From Mycteria americana (taxonomy: Eukaryota; Chordata; Aves; Ciconiiformes; Ciconiidae): DNA of 64,000 nucleotides. The DNA lies in assembly GCF_035582795.1 (NCBI RefSeq), contig NC_134370.1:55477501-55541500 (forward strand), read 5' to 3'. The notes under the pieces were generated by a model. The model was given only the letters and a program-made list of their open reading frames with translations. It had not been told where the DNA came from and did not search any database. How positions within the stretch are numbered: position 1 is the first letter of the stretch; every line of letters starts with the position of its first letter. Positions 27,665 through 40,769 of this stretch are shown here, one piece after another. A program made the translations under genes and the position numbers.

Positions 27665-28696
27665 TTTAAGCATATTAATTACTGCATCTACTTACACTTA
27701 GAAGATTACCAACTAGAATGGGTTCAAAACTTTGTTTAAATGAAAGCTACATAGCATAAAAAGAATTCACAGCAAACATCTTTGGGATGTAGGCAGACGT
27801 GACAAAAATGTGTGGTTCAGTATTGTGTACTGGTGGTGGTGGTGTGTCTTTTTTAATGTTTCTGCTATACCTCATTATGAGGGCTTTGCCTTTACAGTGT
27901 GACATGAGTAAGCTTCAGTTGAGCATTATTATTATTATAATATTTGCTTGTAAGTTCTGCCTATTTTATTGCTAAATTATAAATTTTTAGCAATATTATT
28001 TAGAAAATAAATGTCAACAAATGTCTACGTCTAGGATTTTTTCCGGTTTTACTCAGATCATTTTAAATTAAACTGTTCAAATCTGAGATAAAATACAGCT
28101 TAGTAGAGTGTATATATAACCTTAACAGTCATTTGGCACTGACTAGGACTGGCCAGAAGATTTAGGGAGGGCTTCATACATTTTGGACAAAAAACATCTC
28201 AAATTTTTTTCACTGCTGCTTGAGGAAAAAGAGACAAATTCTCTACCTGATGCAGTTGAGGGCATGGAAGGTGGATCTTGTACATCTAAGACTACTGGGT
28301 ATTTAGGATTATATATAATTTAAGACATATCTCACTTTTTAGTCTTAACTTCAAGTCCCTCTTTGAAAGCATATTTGGAATATTGTTGTTTGCTTGTTTT
28401 CTTGCTTTCAGTTGGGGACAAGCTGCTACAAGGACTCAGGCTTGTGTCCTCAAGCTCAAGGTGTCCAGAGAGGGACTTGTGCAGGGGGACTCCCTTCTAC
28501 ACCTTAGGTCTGGACCTGTTGGACACCATTCTCATCCCAGGCTGTGTGTAGAGTAACAGGATGCTTTCCCATGACTTGCTAATCCAGGTTGGGAGCCAAG
28601 CAAGGCGGGTGTTTGCTGACAAGCTGCCTGGAAGGCAAAGAGAGTTAGTTTTTCAAATATTGAAATTCATAAGAAGAAAGGGCTTGCCTCTTTCTG

Positions 28697-28718
28697 CCCC
28701 CCCACCCCCCCCCCCCCC
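28697..28718. repeat. C-rich homopolymer run
   Basis: Seven C, one A, then fourteen C. The complementary G-run could form a quadruplex, and the length is prone to sequencing error. Confidence 0.85.
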
Positions 28719-30344
28719 GATATAAAATAAATTTATAGGCCTTTAGGAAACTGGCACATTACATAACAAGTAGGTAAGAATGAATTGTTCCTTTCAAGTC
28801 AGTTTTTAAAAGAGGAAAATATTTAGAAAGTGAATCTTGCAGTCTAGATAACAGTAATTTTGTTTTATGCAGCTGCCAGTGAAAAGTCTGGTGTCAAAAT
28901 GCAATGGTACTTGTAGTAATCAATAAACATGAATTATTTAGGAGACACAGGATAAAAATGGGCGAGTATTAAAATAGAGTCAGTCCACTGTATAAGCACT
29001 AAGAAATGTGTAATGAATTCCTAGCAACTTGATAGTGACATCGATTTGGAATCTCAGTTTACGTGCATAAAAACAAAGTGTAAGTGAATATTTCATTATC
29101 TAAATGTAAAAAAATTTTAGATAAGTTTTAACTAAACTGCATGAAGTAACTGTTAAGGATCAAGTATCTTAAGTTAGAACATCTACAGTATATAAAAGCA
29201 GATATGTCTGGCCAGATGGTGTGAGAATAAGAAGTGACTGGGTTTCAAATAAATAACAAGCACCTAGAAATCATATGAGGTTAGGAAGCAGAGGGATTCA
29301 ACTGACCACCATGTTTTAAAACAACCTGTAAGGAAGTGATGAGACAGTTTAGGAGTGACTGCTTTCCCTGTGCAACTGGTAGAAAGAAGGTTTTAAGACC
29401 ATTCCAAGGTGGAGGAAAAAAAATCTATAGTAGAAATGGCAACACACAAGAGACAGACTGATTCAGGCAATTTACTCTGCTAGACATCAAATGCTTTTCT
29501 GAGCTTGTAAGTGATCATTCAAAAAGTTACCTTGGATCAAGTACCCATGGCCAAGCAAAACCAAGCCGAGAGGAGTGTCTATGTTGGAGGGGCAACGAGA
29601 CATTCTCATTTAACACAGACACTGTTATTCACACTTCTTGCTTATTCTGTCTGCAGAAGGCAGGGCTCAACAGAGCTCTTGGATCCTGGATAAACCTGTT
29701 GAGAGATGTCATTCCGAACCCACTGACAAGAGAAGTCACCCCACAGAGAGGAAGAGGAGTAATAGTCCTCACATGTAAAAGTAGTGAGGCAAGGCCTGAA
29801 AAATGCTTCACAACAAGAGAAAAATTGAGGCCAGGAACTAGGAGTGCCCGAAAGAGCACTTTGGAGAGCAAGCACCTGTGGGATGGTAAGAAAATGCCAA
29901 ACAGGTAACAGAGACAAGAAAGAGGGTAGAGATAATCCCTCTGAAAAATACTAAAATGAGCTGCTTAACCTACAGTTGTACCTCTGTAGTACATGTCTGA
30001 ATAGATATGGGGACAGGAAATGGTTATTTATAAGCTAAAGCAAAAAGTAATATTGAGGGGGTTAATTTTTTTTTTCTTTTAAGTAATAAGTGACATGCAT
30101 AAAACAGGTAGTGAGATCATGACCCTGTTTAAGCCAGTGGCAAAATCCCTTTGACTTCAAGTCACAGTCAAGGCTTTTTACTCACAGTTCCTGGTCACTC
30201 CTCACCATGTCACATTAGCACTACCTCAGTGTTAGAAGTCAATACTGGGCTTCCAGTTGTGTGCCAAGTTATATACGCATGTATGCAAGTGCTGTATGTT
30301 TTGTATGCTGAAGTGTATGTGGCTGACTCCCATTTTTTTGTTAG

Positions 30345-30410
30345 AAAAACTGAGGCACAGAGAGCCAGAGATAGGACTAAGGCTCCTGACTTGCAGCATA
30401 GCATTTTGTG
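30345..30410 (+). repeat. MIR-like ancient SINE fragment
   Basis: AAAACTGAGGCACAGAGAG matches the well-known MIR segment GAAACTGAGGCACAGAGAGG almost exactly, followed by a loosely similar ACTTGCAGCATAG. The remainder is too diverged to align by eye. The fragment indicates an amniote-age CORE-SINE relic. Confidence 0.5.
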
Positions 30411-30744
30411 GCTGGGAGCATGGTGCTTTCCTCTGCTCTGGATGTCCCTGAGAGCCCAAACTACCCAAAGGACCTCCTGGGAAAATGGGCCATCCCCTAT
30501 TCCTAGAAAGCTTGTATCAGTCAGAGCATGACACCAGTACTGCTCTACAATTTGCAATGAGCAGAGAGGCTGATGAGAATGGCAGTCATGCATCTGGGGA
30601 AGTATGAGTCCTGATAGTGCAATCACAGCCTTTAATAGGTAGTGATGTATGCATTCAGATGCAGTACAGGTATAAAAATACTAATCCGTATGATGCTCCT
30701 CCTATAAGTATGACAAGCATTGTTGCAGGCATGCAAAAAGGCAG

Positions 30745-30850
30745 TAAGATAAAATAGTTTTCCGAGTGCTATGCAGCAAATTACAGGAAAAGCTGGAATT
30801 CAGGCACACCTAATCCTCAGTCTGTGTCCAGTCCTACTAATTGCTCAAAG
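30745..30850 (+). repeat. Second MIR-like ancient SINE fragment
   Basis: The order AAATAGTTTTCCGAGTGC, CAGCAAATTACAGG, AAAGCTGGAATTCAGGCAC, CAGTCTGTGTCCAGTCCTAC follows the distal half of MIR-type SINEs (TTGCCCAAGGTCACACAGC, then AGCTGGGATTNGAACCCAGG, then CCAGTGCTCTAACC-like). It lies 0.3 kb from the first fragment in the same orientation, so the two could be one element split by a later insertion or two copies. Confidence 0.5.
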
Positions 30851-33800
30851 TCTCTTTGCTGTTGTCACATACAAAAGGCAATTACATATTTGAAAATGTT
30901 CCCCCACTAGTTGCTTGGAGAGCTATTAAAGAACCCACATGCGAGGGATGAACAGAATGAGACTGTAAGTTTCTCATTGCTTAACAGAAATGCAGGACTG
31001 GCAAATTCCCCCATCATGTGCAGGATTGGTGCTCTGAATCACAGAAGAAAGACTTTTTCGTAGCAGTGTTTAAAGTGGAATTAACAAATCTGAGGATTAT
31101 CAGTCCACAGACCGTAAGAAAATTAATCTGGATATTGCAGCACTTCAGTGTTTGGAACTTCCATTGCTTTCAGGGTCTGCAAGATTAGCCCCCAGTTTGC
31201 AAAGGAAAAACTTTACCTGACAGGCTTTTGAGGAATGTTCCTCTTTGAAGAAATAATTCAAACCACCGGTTCATTCTAGAGCATTATTAGAGACCTTCAT
31301 CCCTGTGCTGCAGTTATTGGTTTCCTTGTGCATGGAGTGAATTAGTGCCACGTTCCAGCTGGATTTCATGATCGTATTATCCAGTCAGTAGTAAAATCCC
31401 TTCATGTCAACTCTTTGAAATACCAGCCTGTTGTGGATGCAATGTCATGTTTCATGGGAGCTGGTTACATTATGAGAGAAAGAAAATGTTTGTATAGTAG
31501 GCTATGTAGCTGCTCTTTGAACTTTTGGACAAGCAGGAGGAGAGGAAAAAGGGAAAAAAAAATTCTGAAGAATCTCTGGATGGGTGGAAGTTTCAGCAAA
31601 TTACTGATTACTTAACCATATTATTTATCTCAAAGGCAAAAACATCCTGTGCCTTCGTTCTGCTGTTATCCTGCTGGTGTCAATCCATTTAACAAAGTTG
31701 TTCAAGCGAAGAATTAAGCCTACTTGTACGACTCTCACCACTGGGCACTGAGTATTGCAGAGGCAGAGAAAGCACATTTCTGCTTCCCCTGCCTGCCTGG
31801 TTCTAATGCTCACCCACCACCACCTTGCACTTGTATGTATGTGTTTTGCTGAATACATGAAGCATGTGCTTATTGTCTTCTAGCTCCACTAAAGTTTAAA
31901 TTCATAAACTTGAAGTTCCTTCTCCGGTTACTTCCTTAGTTTCCTCTCCTGTCACACTTTTAAAATATGTCCTGCCCTATAATCAGGAGTAAAAGAAGCA
32001 CATTGATACTGCTTTTAAACGTATGTATTATCTAAAAGGCAAGCCCATGTGAAATGTCTTCCGAATGAATTTTAACCATTCACATTGGTTAAAATTTCAA
32101 AAGTATAGATTGATGGAGAGTGGGAATTTCCAGCATATCCAACAGTAGAAGTAGAAACTGCTTATCTTAACATACCCTATAAAATTCTGTAGGTCACTAA
32201 CTCCAGGTGATGTGCCCTTATTAAAGCACCAAAAATGTTTCTAGACTCATTGCAGCAAAAGCACAGTTATTTGACAGTGGTGTTCACCTATTAGGACAGC
32301 AAAATTATCACTAATTGTTACATGAATAACCGAAAGGTTGAGTTAAAGATCTTCAAAAGGAGGACTTTTTTAGCCACAAGGGACAAAAGGAGGGGGGGAA
32401 AAAAGGACAGAAGAAAGTTGTATACAAAGAAGCCATTTAATGCAGATTTGCCATAAGGCAAGATAATAATGCTTGAACGTTATGAACTGCAGAAACTCCA
32501 TGAACACATTATATTTTAAACACTTAATCTGTTTTACAAACTGTGTACATTCTTCTGCTAAATAAGATGAATTGGGATTCAAGAAGCAGCACATCCTGAC
32601 AAATCTCCTCCTAAAGGCATCCATTAATATAAATCAACAGTAGCAATTTTGTTTGATCATTTATTTGCAAGAATCATTAAGGTTTATTAGCATAATTATT
32701 CCCTGTGGGACTTCATGTCACATAAATGAAAAATGGCATTATCAATATTTAAAAGATAAGTACGTAATGTTCAGAGTACTTAAACAGTACTCTGCAGGTG
32801 GTGTCCAGCTGTAGCAAATTAGATTAGGTTTGATTTCTACGTTGTAGAAATATAATTCCAGTGCAACTGTTTATTTCAAAACTACATTTGCAAGGCATAA
32901 ATGCATAACCGAACTCTATAGTTACATGTTACAGTACATGTGTGTACATTGTTTTCCGATTTCAGGTAAGCAACTTGTCTGAAGATATCAAATGGGAAGC
33001 AAATGTTGCTTACTGGTGGAAGTCCTTTTATAATCTTGTCTTTTTTACTTTTTACGGTTCTATAATGATCAGAAACTTTCTCAGTGAAACAAGAGGACTT
33101 TCTCCCTCATCCTCCTATCTCCTTCCAAGCAAAATAGTAGTTATGGTGTGATTAGGTCTCCTTCTCTACAGAGACATGGAGGAGGGCCCTGCTTTCCTGC
33201 AGTAGCTCTGAGACCAAAATCAGCTGGTGCCTCTGTACCAACTCTGTGATCATCTCACTACTAAGAATGAGCTTGGCTTACATGAGCACTTTTTGAAGCA
33301 GACACAGGGACTGATGCATAGTAAAGCCAGCTGGGTAAGACTGTGCCAGTCCTGAGTGGGCAGCTGCCTGCAGCATGGCACAGGCCTATGCTCACAGCCT
33401 GCAGGGCAGGCACTTTAAGGTTTCTGAAGGACGCCAAGGAGGTCAGACTTCAGAAGAGAGTATATGGGAAGATAATTATGACAGTTTGATGGAGGTCAGA
33501 TGAGTGAACTGCCTGCCTGTCATCTGCTTAGGGGAAACACTGTGCATCTTTGGTTCCCTTTGCTCCTGCTAGAGCAAGTGCTGAGTGGCAGGCGTGAGCA
33601 AGAGCACATGCTGCTTTGGGGAAAAGTTGCCAAAGGTTCCTGCACAGATGTGTTACCATCTGGGCACTGCTCAGAGTGAAAGCCTTTGACTGAGGGAAGG
33701 GACTAGTGAGAGTCCAGCTGCAGGGTGGCAGAGTAAGCCCAGCTTTTGGGGCTGGGTGAGCCCCACTTTTGGGCAGCAGATTCACGGTGTGCAGAGCAGC

Positions 33801-36594
33801 ATGGTGCGAAGCAGGGAGTGTGGGCACTGAGCTGCAGCCACCCAAGAAGGCCTCTCGAGCCCTCTGCAGCCACTGGCAGTGCTGTGATCCCCCCAGCTAT
33901 GCAGTGCCCCACATCAGTGTGCCCTTTCAACAGACCTGGCATGCAGGGTCCCAAGAAACGAATCATGCTGAGAAGTGAGAGACTGGGAACACCTCGCAGG
34001 CAGAAATCTGTGGGCTTTGTCTGGTCCATAGTAATACAGAGGCAATTCACCACTTCGCTGGTGAATTTTTTTTGGAGCACAAAATTGCTGTTTTATCAGT
34101 AGTGAAATGTATGGTTAACCACTGTGTGCTCTTCTCCTTTCTAAAGGCTCTTGAATAAAACATCAGGGATTTGACTAAAAATGCCCTGGGACTCTTCCAC
34201 ACACATCCCCATGCAGGGCAGGGAAGCAGAGCCTTCATTGACCTGGGGCTCATCACAGGGCTCTGCTGAGGCTGGTGGGCAGGAGGAAGTGCCAGTGTAA
34301 GAGATGGACGCAGGCAGCAGACTTACTTTCACATTGCTCTCAGCCCTTTCTGGGACTGATGTTTGTTTTCTATTATTGCCCTTCAGTTGCCCTTTCCATT
34401 GGTTGGCTTAAGGTTATAGTTATGGATTAGTTTGTTAAATACTCTGTTGTTTGCAAATGGCATCTTTCGTCTTAGTTTTCTGCTCTTTGCTAAGCTCCCC
34501 TTTGGAGCTCCTCAGTTTTTTAATTATTCGCAAATGTTAAACTGAACTCTTTGGAATTAATTCTGTTTGGTGGTATCTTGCAGGAATGAAAGGGGTCTGC
34601 TTTCTTCTAAGCATGTTTCTTGGTGCTGTCTTTTGCACTCAAGTTAGAGTATACACTAACACCTGGACTTGGTGCTTCCAAGGGAGTAGGCAGTCCAGGA
34701 AGCGTATGCTATCTCACTCTTTTACTTGGTGTATATTTTTCTATGGGTGCTGCTATAGGGAGAAGAAGAGTAAAGCTTTGTACTTAACAGTTTTTTCTCA
34801 ATATCTCATTTGGCCTTGGAAATTATGAAATCTTCCTTCCAGAGGTGTGTATACTGATGGATTGTATACAAAATATTGAAAAGGAAACTGTGACCTGGTC
34901 AAGTGCTTAAATGATGGCCAAAATCAGCTGAGGTGATGATGATCGCTGGACTGGGGTAATGACTGGTTTCGCTCTGAGACACTTCCTTTGCCCTGTTCAG
35001 TTGGGCACTTTGGCAGATGAGCTTGTTGCAGGCTGGTTACTCAAATGCCTCCTCTAAACCCTGTACAGGAAAGACAAGGATAGGATAGAGCAGGAAAAGA
35101 TGTAACTGTGGTATTTAATCTTTCTGCTTCCAAATTAAAAGCTACATATGGGGCTCTTAATCTTGAGGGCCACTTTTTGACAAATAATTAAATCAGAGCT
35201 CACATAAAAATCTGATTAAACTAGATATAACTTTTTTGAAAAGCTTTTACAAGCAGAACTTTCATACCCATAAGCACTTAGATTCTCAACTAAAAATCAT
35301 CACTGTTCATTTTCTTAAGAAAGAATTGAGTCCTTTTGCTTAAACTTATGATCTCTATTCTTTTTCACGGGGGACAGGATTTTGATTATGATAGCTAAGT
35401 GGATAAAGCTCTTGCTGCAAAAACCAGAAACGTTGTTATAGCAGTGGTTTTACAACATTCTTTACATAGAAGAACTATATTTGCTCTGCCTAGAACATTT
35501 GCTTAAAAAAATTATTACAGGTGAAGCAGAAAGCCTGGTAATTGCAACTTGTATTCTTCCCAGTGTTTGCTAGTTGGATTAAAAAGAGCATGGTGGACAT
35601 GGTGCTCTAATTGTTTTTTTAATCACTGAATGCTAGCAAAGTTGTGCCAGATGCACAGGAGAAATGCCCTGTTGCATAACCTAAACAGATCTACTAGCCA
35701 GGCAGCCAGTTGGCAAGAAAGCTCAGACTTTGCTGTGTGCTATAAAAGCTCATTTCTCAGCTCACTGAATGGATGTTGTACAAAACCTGGCTGATACTGA
35801 TGGTGTAATTGCTGCCTTTTTTCAGGTTACCTATAGGAAGCAATTGAACTGTGATATAGATTAAAGTAGGAACATAATAAGAAACTATAGAATATACAGA
35901 TCACTTACAAACTACTAAATGTAAATAATGTTGATCAATGGGAGAGATGCAGAAAGCCATAAACTTGGTATTGGTTGGAGAAATAGGAATGGGACAGAAA
36001 GTGCAGAGAAACAGAAGCACCCAAAGAAGATATGAAAGAAACAGTCAGAGAGCCTAAGGCAGCCTTTCCATCTTGAGCCTGAACAAATCCTGAAAGGCTG
36101 AATGCTGGCTGGAGAGAGGCTTGAAAATGAGTGATGAAAGAGTGTCCTAATTCCCTACTTTTGTTTTACAGTGTCAAATGAATTTGGGCTGCATGTTTCA
36201 AGAAGCACTTATGTTTTCTGGCATTGCTAATGTAGAAACAAAGAAATGACAAGGGTTGTGTGGAGGTAAGAGATTGTGGGATGAAAAATGATTTTGTCAA
36301 CACATAAGCCTGGAAGGGACTGTCTATTCCTTCTGCCTGCACAGAAGCAGAATCTAGTGTAGTTGCACTACACTACAATTTTTTTTTTTTGAAGATCCTC
36401 TCTACAAACTACCGAAGCAGTCTGTTTTTGGTGTTATCCTGCCATTTTAACTAGAATAACAATTATTTCATGTCCAACCAGCAAAAATACCCTCTGTAAG
36501 AAACACTGGAGTATAATGTCACTGTGGAGTAAAATTCATCTGTGGTCTTTGGAATTTTATGTATTCAGTTGTTAAAAACAGTGTGTCTCCTCAG
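30851..36594. other. Intergenic, no gene seen
   Basis: No gene or well-preserved repeat is recognised. A subregion around 33350-33950 is more GC-rich than its surroundings and has overlapping open frames in both directions, none with a recognisable product. An 11-bp inverted repeat lies at 32068-32096. Confidence 0.45.
32068..32096. repeat. 11-bp inverted repeat
   Basis: AATTTTAACCA and its exact complement TGGTTAAAATT flank a 7-base loop. Function unknown. Confidence 0.6.
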
Positions 36595-36624
36595 AAGTTT
36601 ATAAGGTGGGTGCCTTATAAACTT
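36595..36624. repeat. Perfect 12-bp inverted repeat beside the provirus
   Basis: AAGTTTATAAGG and CCTTATAAACTT flank TGGGTG. It ends about 60 bp left of the provirus target duplication. Confidence 0.7.
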
Positions 36625-36690
36625 AAATAAATCAGTAATAAATATTAATAGGAAATGTTAAGAACTCTTGAGTTTACCCACAAATACATG

Positions 36691-37278
36691 TGTTGTAGTT
36701 TAGCCCCAGTCAGCAATTAACTGCCACACAGCTGCTCCCTGCCCACCCCCCCTGGGGGTGGGGGAGAGAATCAAAAGAGCAAAAGTAAGAAAACTTGTGG
36801 GTTGAGATAAGAACAGTTTAATTGGGGAAAAAAAAAAAAAAAAAAAAAAAACCACCCAAAAAACCAATTTGTAATCAGAAGGAAAACAACAAGAGAGCAA
36901 GAGAGGAACAAAACCCAGGAAAAAAAAACAAGTGATACACCCACTCACCACCTGCCAACTGATCCCCAGCCAGTCCCTGAACAGTGATCACTGCCCTCTG
37001 GCCAACTGCCCCCAGTTTATATACTGAGCATGACATCATATGGTATGGAATAGCCCTTTGGTCAGTTTGGATCAACTATCTTGGCTGTGCCCCCTCCCAG
37101 TTTCTTGGGCACCTGGCAGAGCATGGGAAGTGGAAAAGTCCTTGACTAGTGTAAACATAACTTAGCAACAACTAGAACGTTAGTGTGTTATCAATATTAT
37201 TCTCATAGTAAATCCAAAACAGAGCACTATACCAGCTACCGGGAAGAAAATTAACTCTATCCCAGCTGAAACCAGGAC
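36691..37278 (-). repeat. 3-prime LTR of the provirus
   Basis: About 588 bp, matching the copy at 42860-43429. On the minus strand it begins TGTCCTGGTTTCAGCTGGG and ends in CA. A TATATAAAC box with the expected promoter spacing is visible on the minus strand near 37016-37024. A long A-run at 36828-36850 (T-run on the minus strand) has expanded relative to the other copy. Confidence 0.95.
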
Positions 37279-37299
37279 AGTATCCACCCCTTATTCTAT

Positions 37300-38670
37300 A
37301 CCATCTACATCATGCCCAGGTTCTACCCTTTCTAATACATTCCAATTAATCACCACCACTTTTCCTGTCTTTTGATATGTACACACAGATATCATTCCCT
37401 TCATCTATAGGCCATCCCTCTACAGTGTCCATTGAGTTAATTTAGTCCATGATTTTGGGCTCCACTGTCATAACAGTCCTTCAGGGCAGGAGATGTGGTG
37501 TGTGGTGTTGGATTGTTGCATGCTGAAGCCAGTACTGGTTCCATCACTGCTGCACTTTGCTTGGTTTCACCAAATTTCATTCTTCATTAATCTGGGTGAT
37601 TCTCACTGAAATACCATTGATATGGTGTATAGTAACCACAAAAGTGATGACATACAGTATTATACAGCAATTAACATCATACCATTTAGTTCATTGGCTA
37701 TTCTCACCCAAAATCAAATCCCCTTGAGGTACACAGTGGATTTCCCCATCCTTTCACATTACCCACCAAGTGTACCTGGGTCCTTGAGCAAAAGCAATCC
37801 CACAAATGGGCTTGCCTTTGCCCAAGGCAGGAGTAACCCAGACTGTCTTCCCCAGCATGTTTATGTGCACTTCAGGGACTTTATCTCCTTCTACAGTGCA
37901 TAAAAGTTATGATTGGGCAGGGCCAGCTCGATTGACAGATCCCCTAGTGTTGACTAACCAGGCGGCTTTTGCTAAATGTGTATCCCAATGTTTGAATGTC
38001 CCAGCACCCATTGCTCACAGTGTAGTCTTTAACAGTCCGTTGTATCGTTCGATTATCCTGGAGCTGGTGCATGATAGGGGATGTGATATACCCACTCAAC
38101 GCCGTGCTCTTTGGCCCAGGTGTCTATGAGGTTGTTTCGGAAATGAGTCCCGTTGTCTGACTGAATTCTTTCTGGGGTGCCATGTCATCGTAAGACTTGC
38201 TTTTCAAGGCCCAGGATAGCGTTCCGTGCGGTGGCATGGGGCACAGGGTATGTTTCCAGCCATCCGGTGGTTGCTTCCACTGTTGTAAGCACATAGCGCT
38301 TGCCTTGGCGGGTTTGCGGGAGCGTGATAGAATCGATCTGCCAGGCCTCCCCATATTTATATTTCAGCCATCGCCCTCCATACCACAGAGGCTTTAACCG
38401 CTTGGCTTGTTTAATTGCAGCGCATGTTTCACATTCATGGATAACCTGTGCAATAGTGTCCCTGGTCAAGTCCACCCCTCGATCATGAGCCCATCTATAT
38501 GTTGCATCTCTTCCTTGATGGCCTGAGGTGTCATGGGCCCACTGAGCTATAAAGAATTCACCCTTATGTTGCCAGTCCAGATCCACCTGAGCCACTTCAA
38601 TCTTAGCAGCCTGATCCACCTGCTGGTTGTTTTGATGTTCCTCAGTGGCCCGACTTGGGTACGTGAGCAT
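37300..38670 (-). pseudogene. Integrase region (fossil)
   Basis: The minus strand has the His-His-Cys-Cys zinc region (HDTSGHQGRDATY, then CETCAAIKQ) and the start of the catalytic core (WQIDSITLP, VEATTGWLETYPV), with the SDNGTHF block near 38130-38160. The rest extends toward the polypurine tract at about 37280-37300. Broken. Confidence 0.85.
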
Positions 38671-39142
38671 CTACGTGATATACTTTTACAACCAGGTTCT
38701 CTACCCGGGCAGCAATATCTTGCCACAATGCGGCAGCCCAGATGGGTTTGCCTCTGCGCTGCCAATTGTTCTGCTTCCATTGCTGTAACCACCCCCACAG
38801 GGCATTCGCCACCATCCATGAGTCAGTGTAGAGATAGAGCACTGGCCACTTTTCTTGTTTGGCAATATCTAAAGCCAGCTGGATGGCCTTTGCTTCTGCA
38901 AACTGACTCAATTCACTGTCTCCTTCAGCAGTTTCTACCACTTGTCGTATAGGACTCCATACAGCAGCTTTCCATCTCTGATGTTTTCCTACAATATGAC
39001 AGGACCCATCAGTGAACAGTGCATATTGCTTCTCACTTTCTGGTAGTTTATTGTACAATGGGGCCTCTTCAGCACGTGTCACCTCCTCTTCTGGCGATAT
39101 TCCGAAATCTTTGCCTTCTGGCCAGTCCGTGATCACTTCCAA
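38642..39142 (-). pseudogene. RNase H region (fossil)
   Basis: The minus-strand frame shows ALFTDGSC, an AIQLALDIA helix, LYTDSWMVANAL and HVDAH, the ordered acidic and histidine motifs of retroviral RNase H. A tether segment lies between it and the reverse transcriptase region. Confidence 0.88.
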
Positions 39143-39584
39143 GATCCATGGGCAATTGGAGTTTCCTATTCAAGCCCCTTGTGTGATCAGTGCAACCCAT
39201 GTACTCCACGTAGCATCAGTTGCATGATGTGTAGAGGGGACCCTCCCTTTGAACATCCAGCCCAGCACCGGCAGTCGAGGTGCCAGGAGGAGCTGTGCTT
39301 CAGCACCAACCACTTCCAAAGCAGCTCAGACCCCTTCATATGCTGCCAATATCTCTTTTTCAGTTGGAGTATAGCGGGCCTCAGGTCCTCTGTATCCCCG
39401 ACTCCAAAACCCGAAGGGGTGACATTGAGTCTCCCCTGGTACTTTCTGCCAGAGGCTCCAGGTAGGGCCATTCTCCCCAGCTGCGGTATAGAGCACATTT
39501 TTTACATCTTGCCCTGCCTGGACTGGCCCAAGGGCTACTGCATGAACTATCTCCCGTTTAATTTGTTCAAAGGCTTGTCGTTGC

Positions 39585-40511
39585 TCAGGGCCCTGTTTGA
39601 AATCGTTTTTCTTCCGTGTCACTTGGTAGAGAGGGCTTACGATCAGACTGTAATTTGGAATATGCATTCTCAAAAAAACCTGCAACACCTAAGAAAGTTT
39701 GTGTTTCCTTTTTGCTAGTTGGTGGAGACATGGCTGTTATTTTGTTAATCACATCCATTGGGATCTGACGACGTCCATCTTGGCATTTTATTCCTAAAAA
39801 CTGGATTTCCTGTGCAGGTCCCTTGACCTTACTTTGTTTTATGGCAAAACCGGCTTTCAGGAGGATCTGGACTATTTTCTTCCCTTTCTCAAAAACTTCT
39901 TCTGCTGTATAGCCCCACACAATAATGTCATCAATGTATTGCAAATGTTCTGGAGCTTCACCCTGTTCCAGTGCAGTCTGGATCAGTCCATGGCAAATGG
40001 TGGGGCTGTGTTTCCACCCCTGGGGCAACCAATTCCAAGTGTACTGAATGCCCCTCCAAGTGAAAGCAAATGGTGGCCTGCACTCTGCTGCCAAAGGGAT
40101 TGAGAAAAACACATGAGCAATATCAGTTGTGGCATACAGCTTGGCTGTCTCTGACTCCAGTTCGTATTGAAGTTCCAGCATGTCTGGCATGGCAGCACTC
40201 AGCAGTGGCGTGACTTCATTCAGGCCACGATAGTCTACTGTTAGTCTCCACTGTCCATTAGACTTTTGCACTGGCCATATGGGACTGTTAAAAGGTGAAC
40301 GAGTCTTACTGACCACTCCCTGGCTCTCCAGTCGGCAAATCAGTTCATGGATGGGAAGCGGGGAGTCTCGGTTGGTACGATACTGCCTCCGGTGCACCAT
40401 TGTGGTAGCAATTGGCACCTGTTGTTCTTCGACCCTCAGCAACCCCACAACAGAAGGGTCCTCTGAGAGACCAGGCAAGGTAGACAGCTGTTTAATTTCC
40501 TCCGTCTCCAA
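39585..40511 (-). pseudogene. Reverse transcriptase region (fossil)
   Basis: A minus-strand frame of 308 codons with the ordered RT motifs: WRLTVDYRGLNEV, a TTDIA block for motif A, LPQGWKHSP, and the YIDD catalytic box near residues 192-195 (about 39927-39938), then the FLGI connection segment. This is the best preserved part of the element. Confidence 0.92.
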
Positions 40512-40535
40512 GGCAGCTATGCCAAAAGCCCACTG

Positions 40536-40766
40536 CTACCTTTCTGGGCCCTTGAAATACCATCTCCTGAGGTAGTCTATGCCAAGGATGTACGGAGCCT
40601 CCGGGCCAGTCACAATGGGGTGCTTTTCCCACTCATTCCTGGTTAGGCTCACTTTGGCCTCCCATACGGTTAGCTGTGGGGATCCCCCTGTCACTCCAGA
40701 AATACAGATGGATTCTGCCCCTATATAGCTTGATGGCATTAGGGTGCACTGTGCACTGGTGTCCAC
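40536..40766 (-). pseudogene. Retroviral aspartic protease region (fossil)
   Basis: A minus-strand frame with the retropepsin pattern: an active-site region near the start (VDTSAQ-type) and the C-terminal ILGIDYL motif. It precedes the reverse transcriptase as in gag-pro-pol order. Confidence 0.75.
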
Positions 40767-40769
40767 TAG

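Larger units (their letters stand above)
24596..30344. other. Intergenic, no gene seen
   Basis: The longest open frame (25027-25473, 148 codons) has no recognisable domain and no splice or poly(A) context that would support it. The interval also has a 12-bp imperfect hairpin at 27633-27664, a small GGT repeat near 27832, and a C-rich run at 28697-28718. Confidence 0.5.

Noticed and set aside
34932-34975. C/D snoRNA-like boxes (GTGATGATGA and CTGA)
   Set aside because: Spacing is short and the flanks do not form a terminal stem; it is not inside an intron of a known gene.
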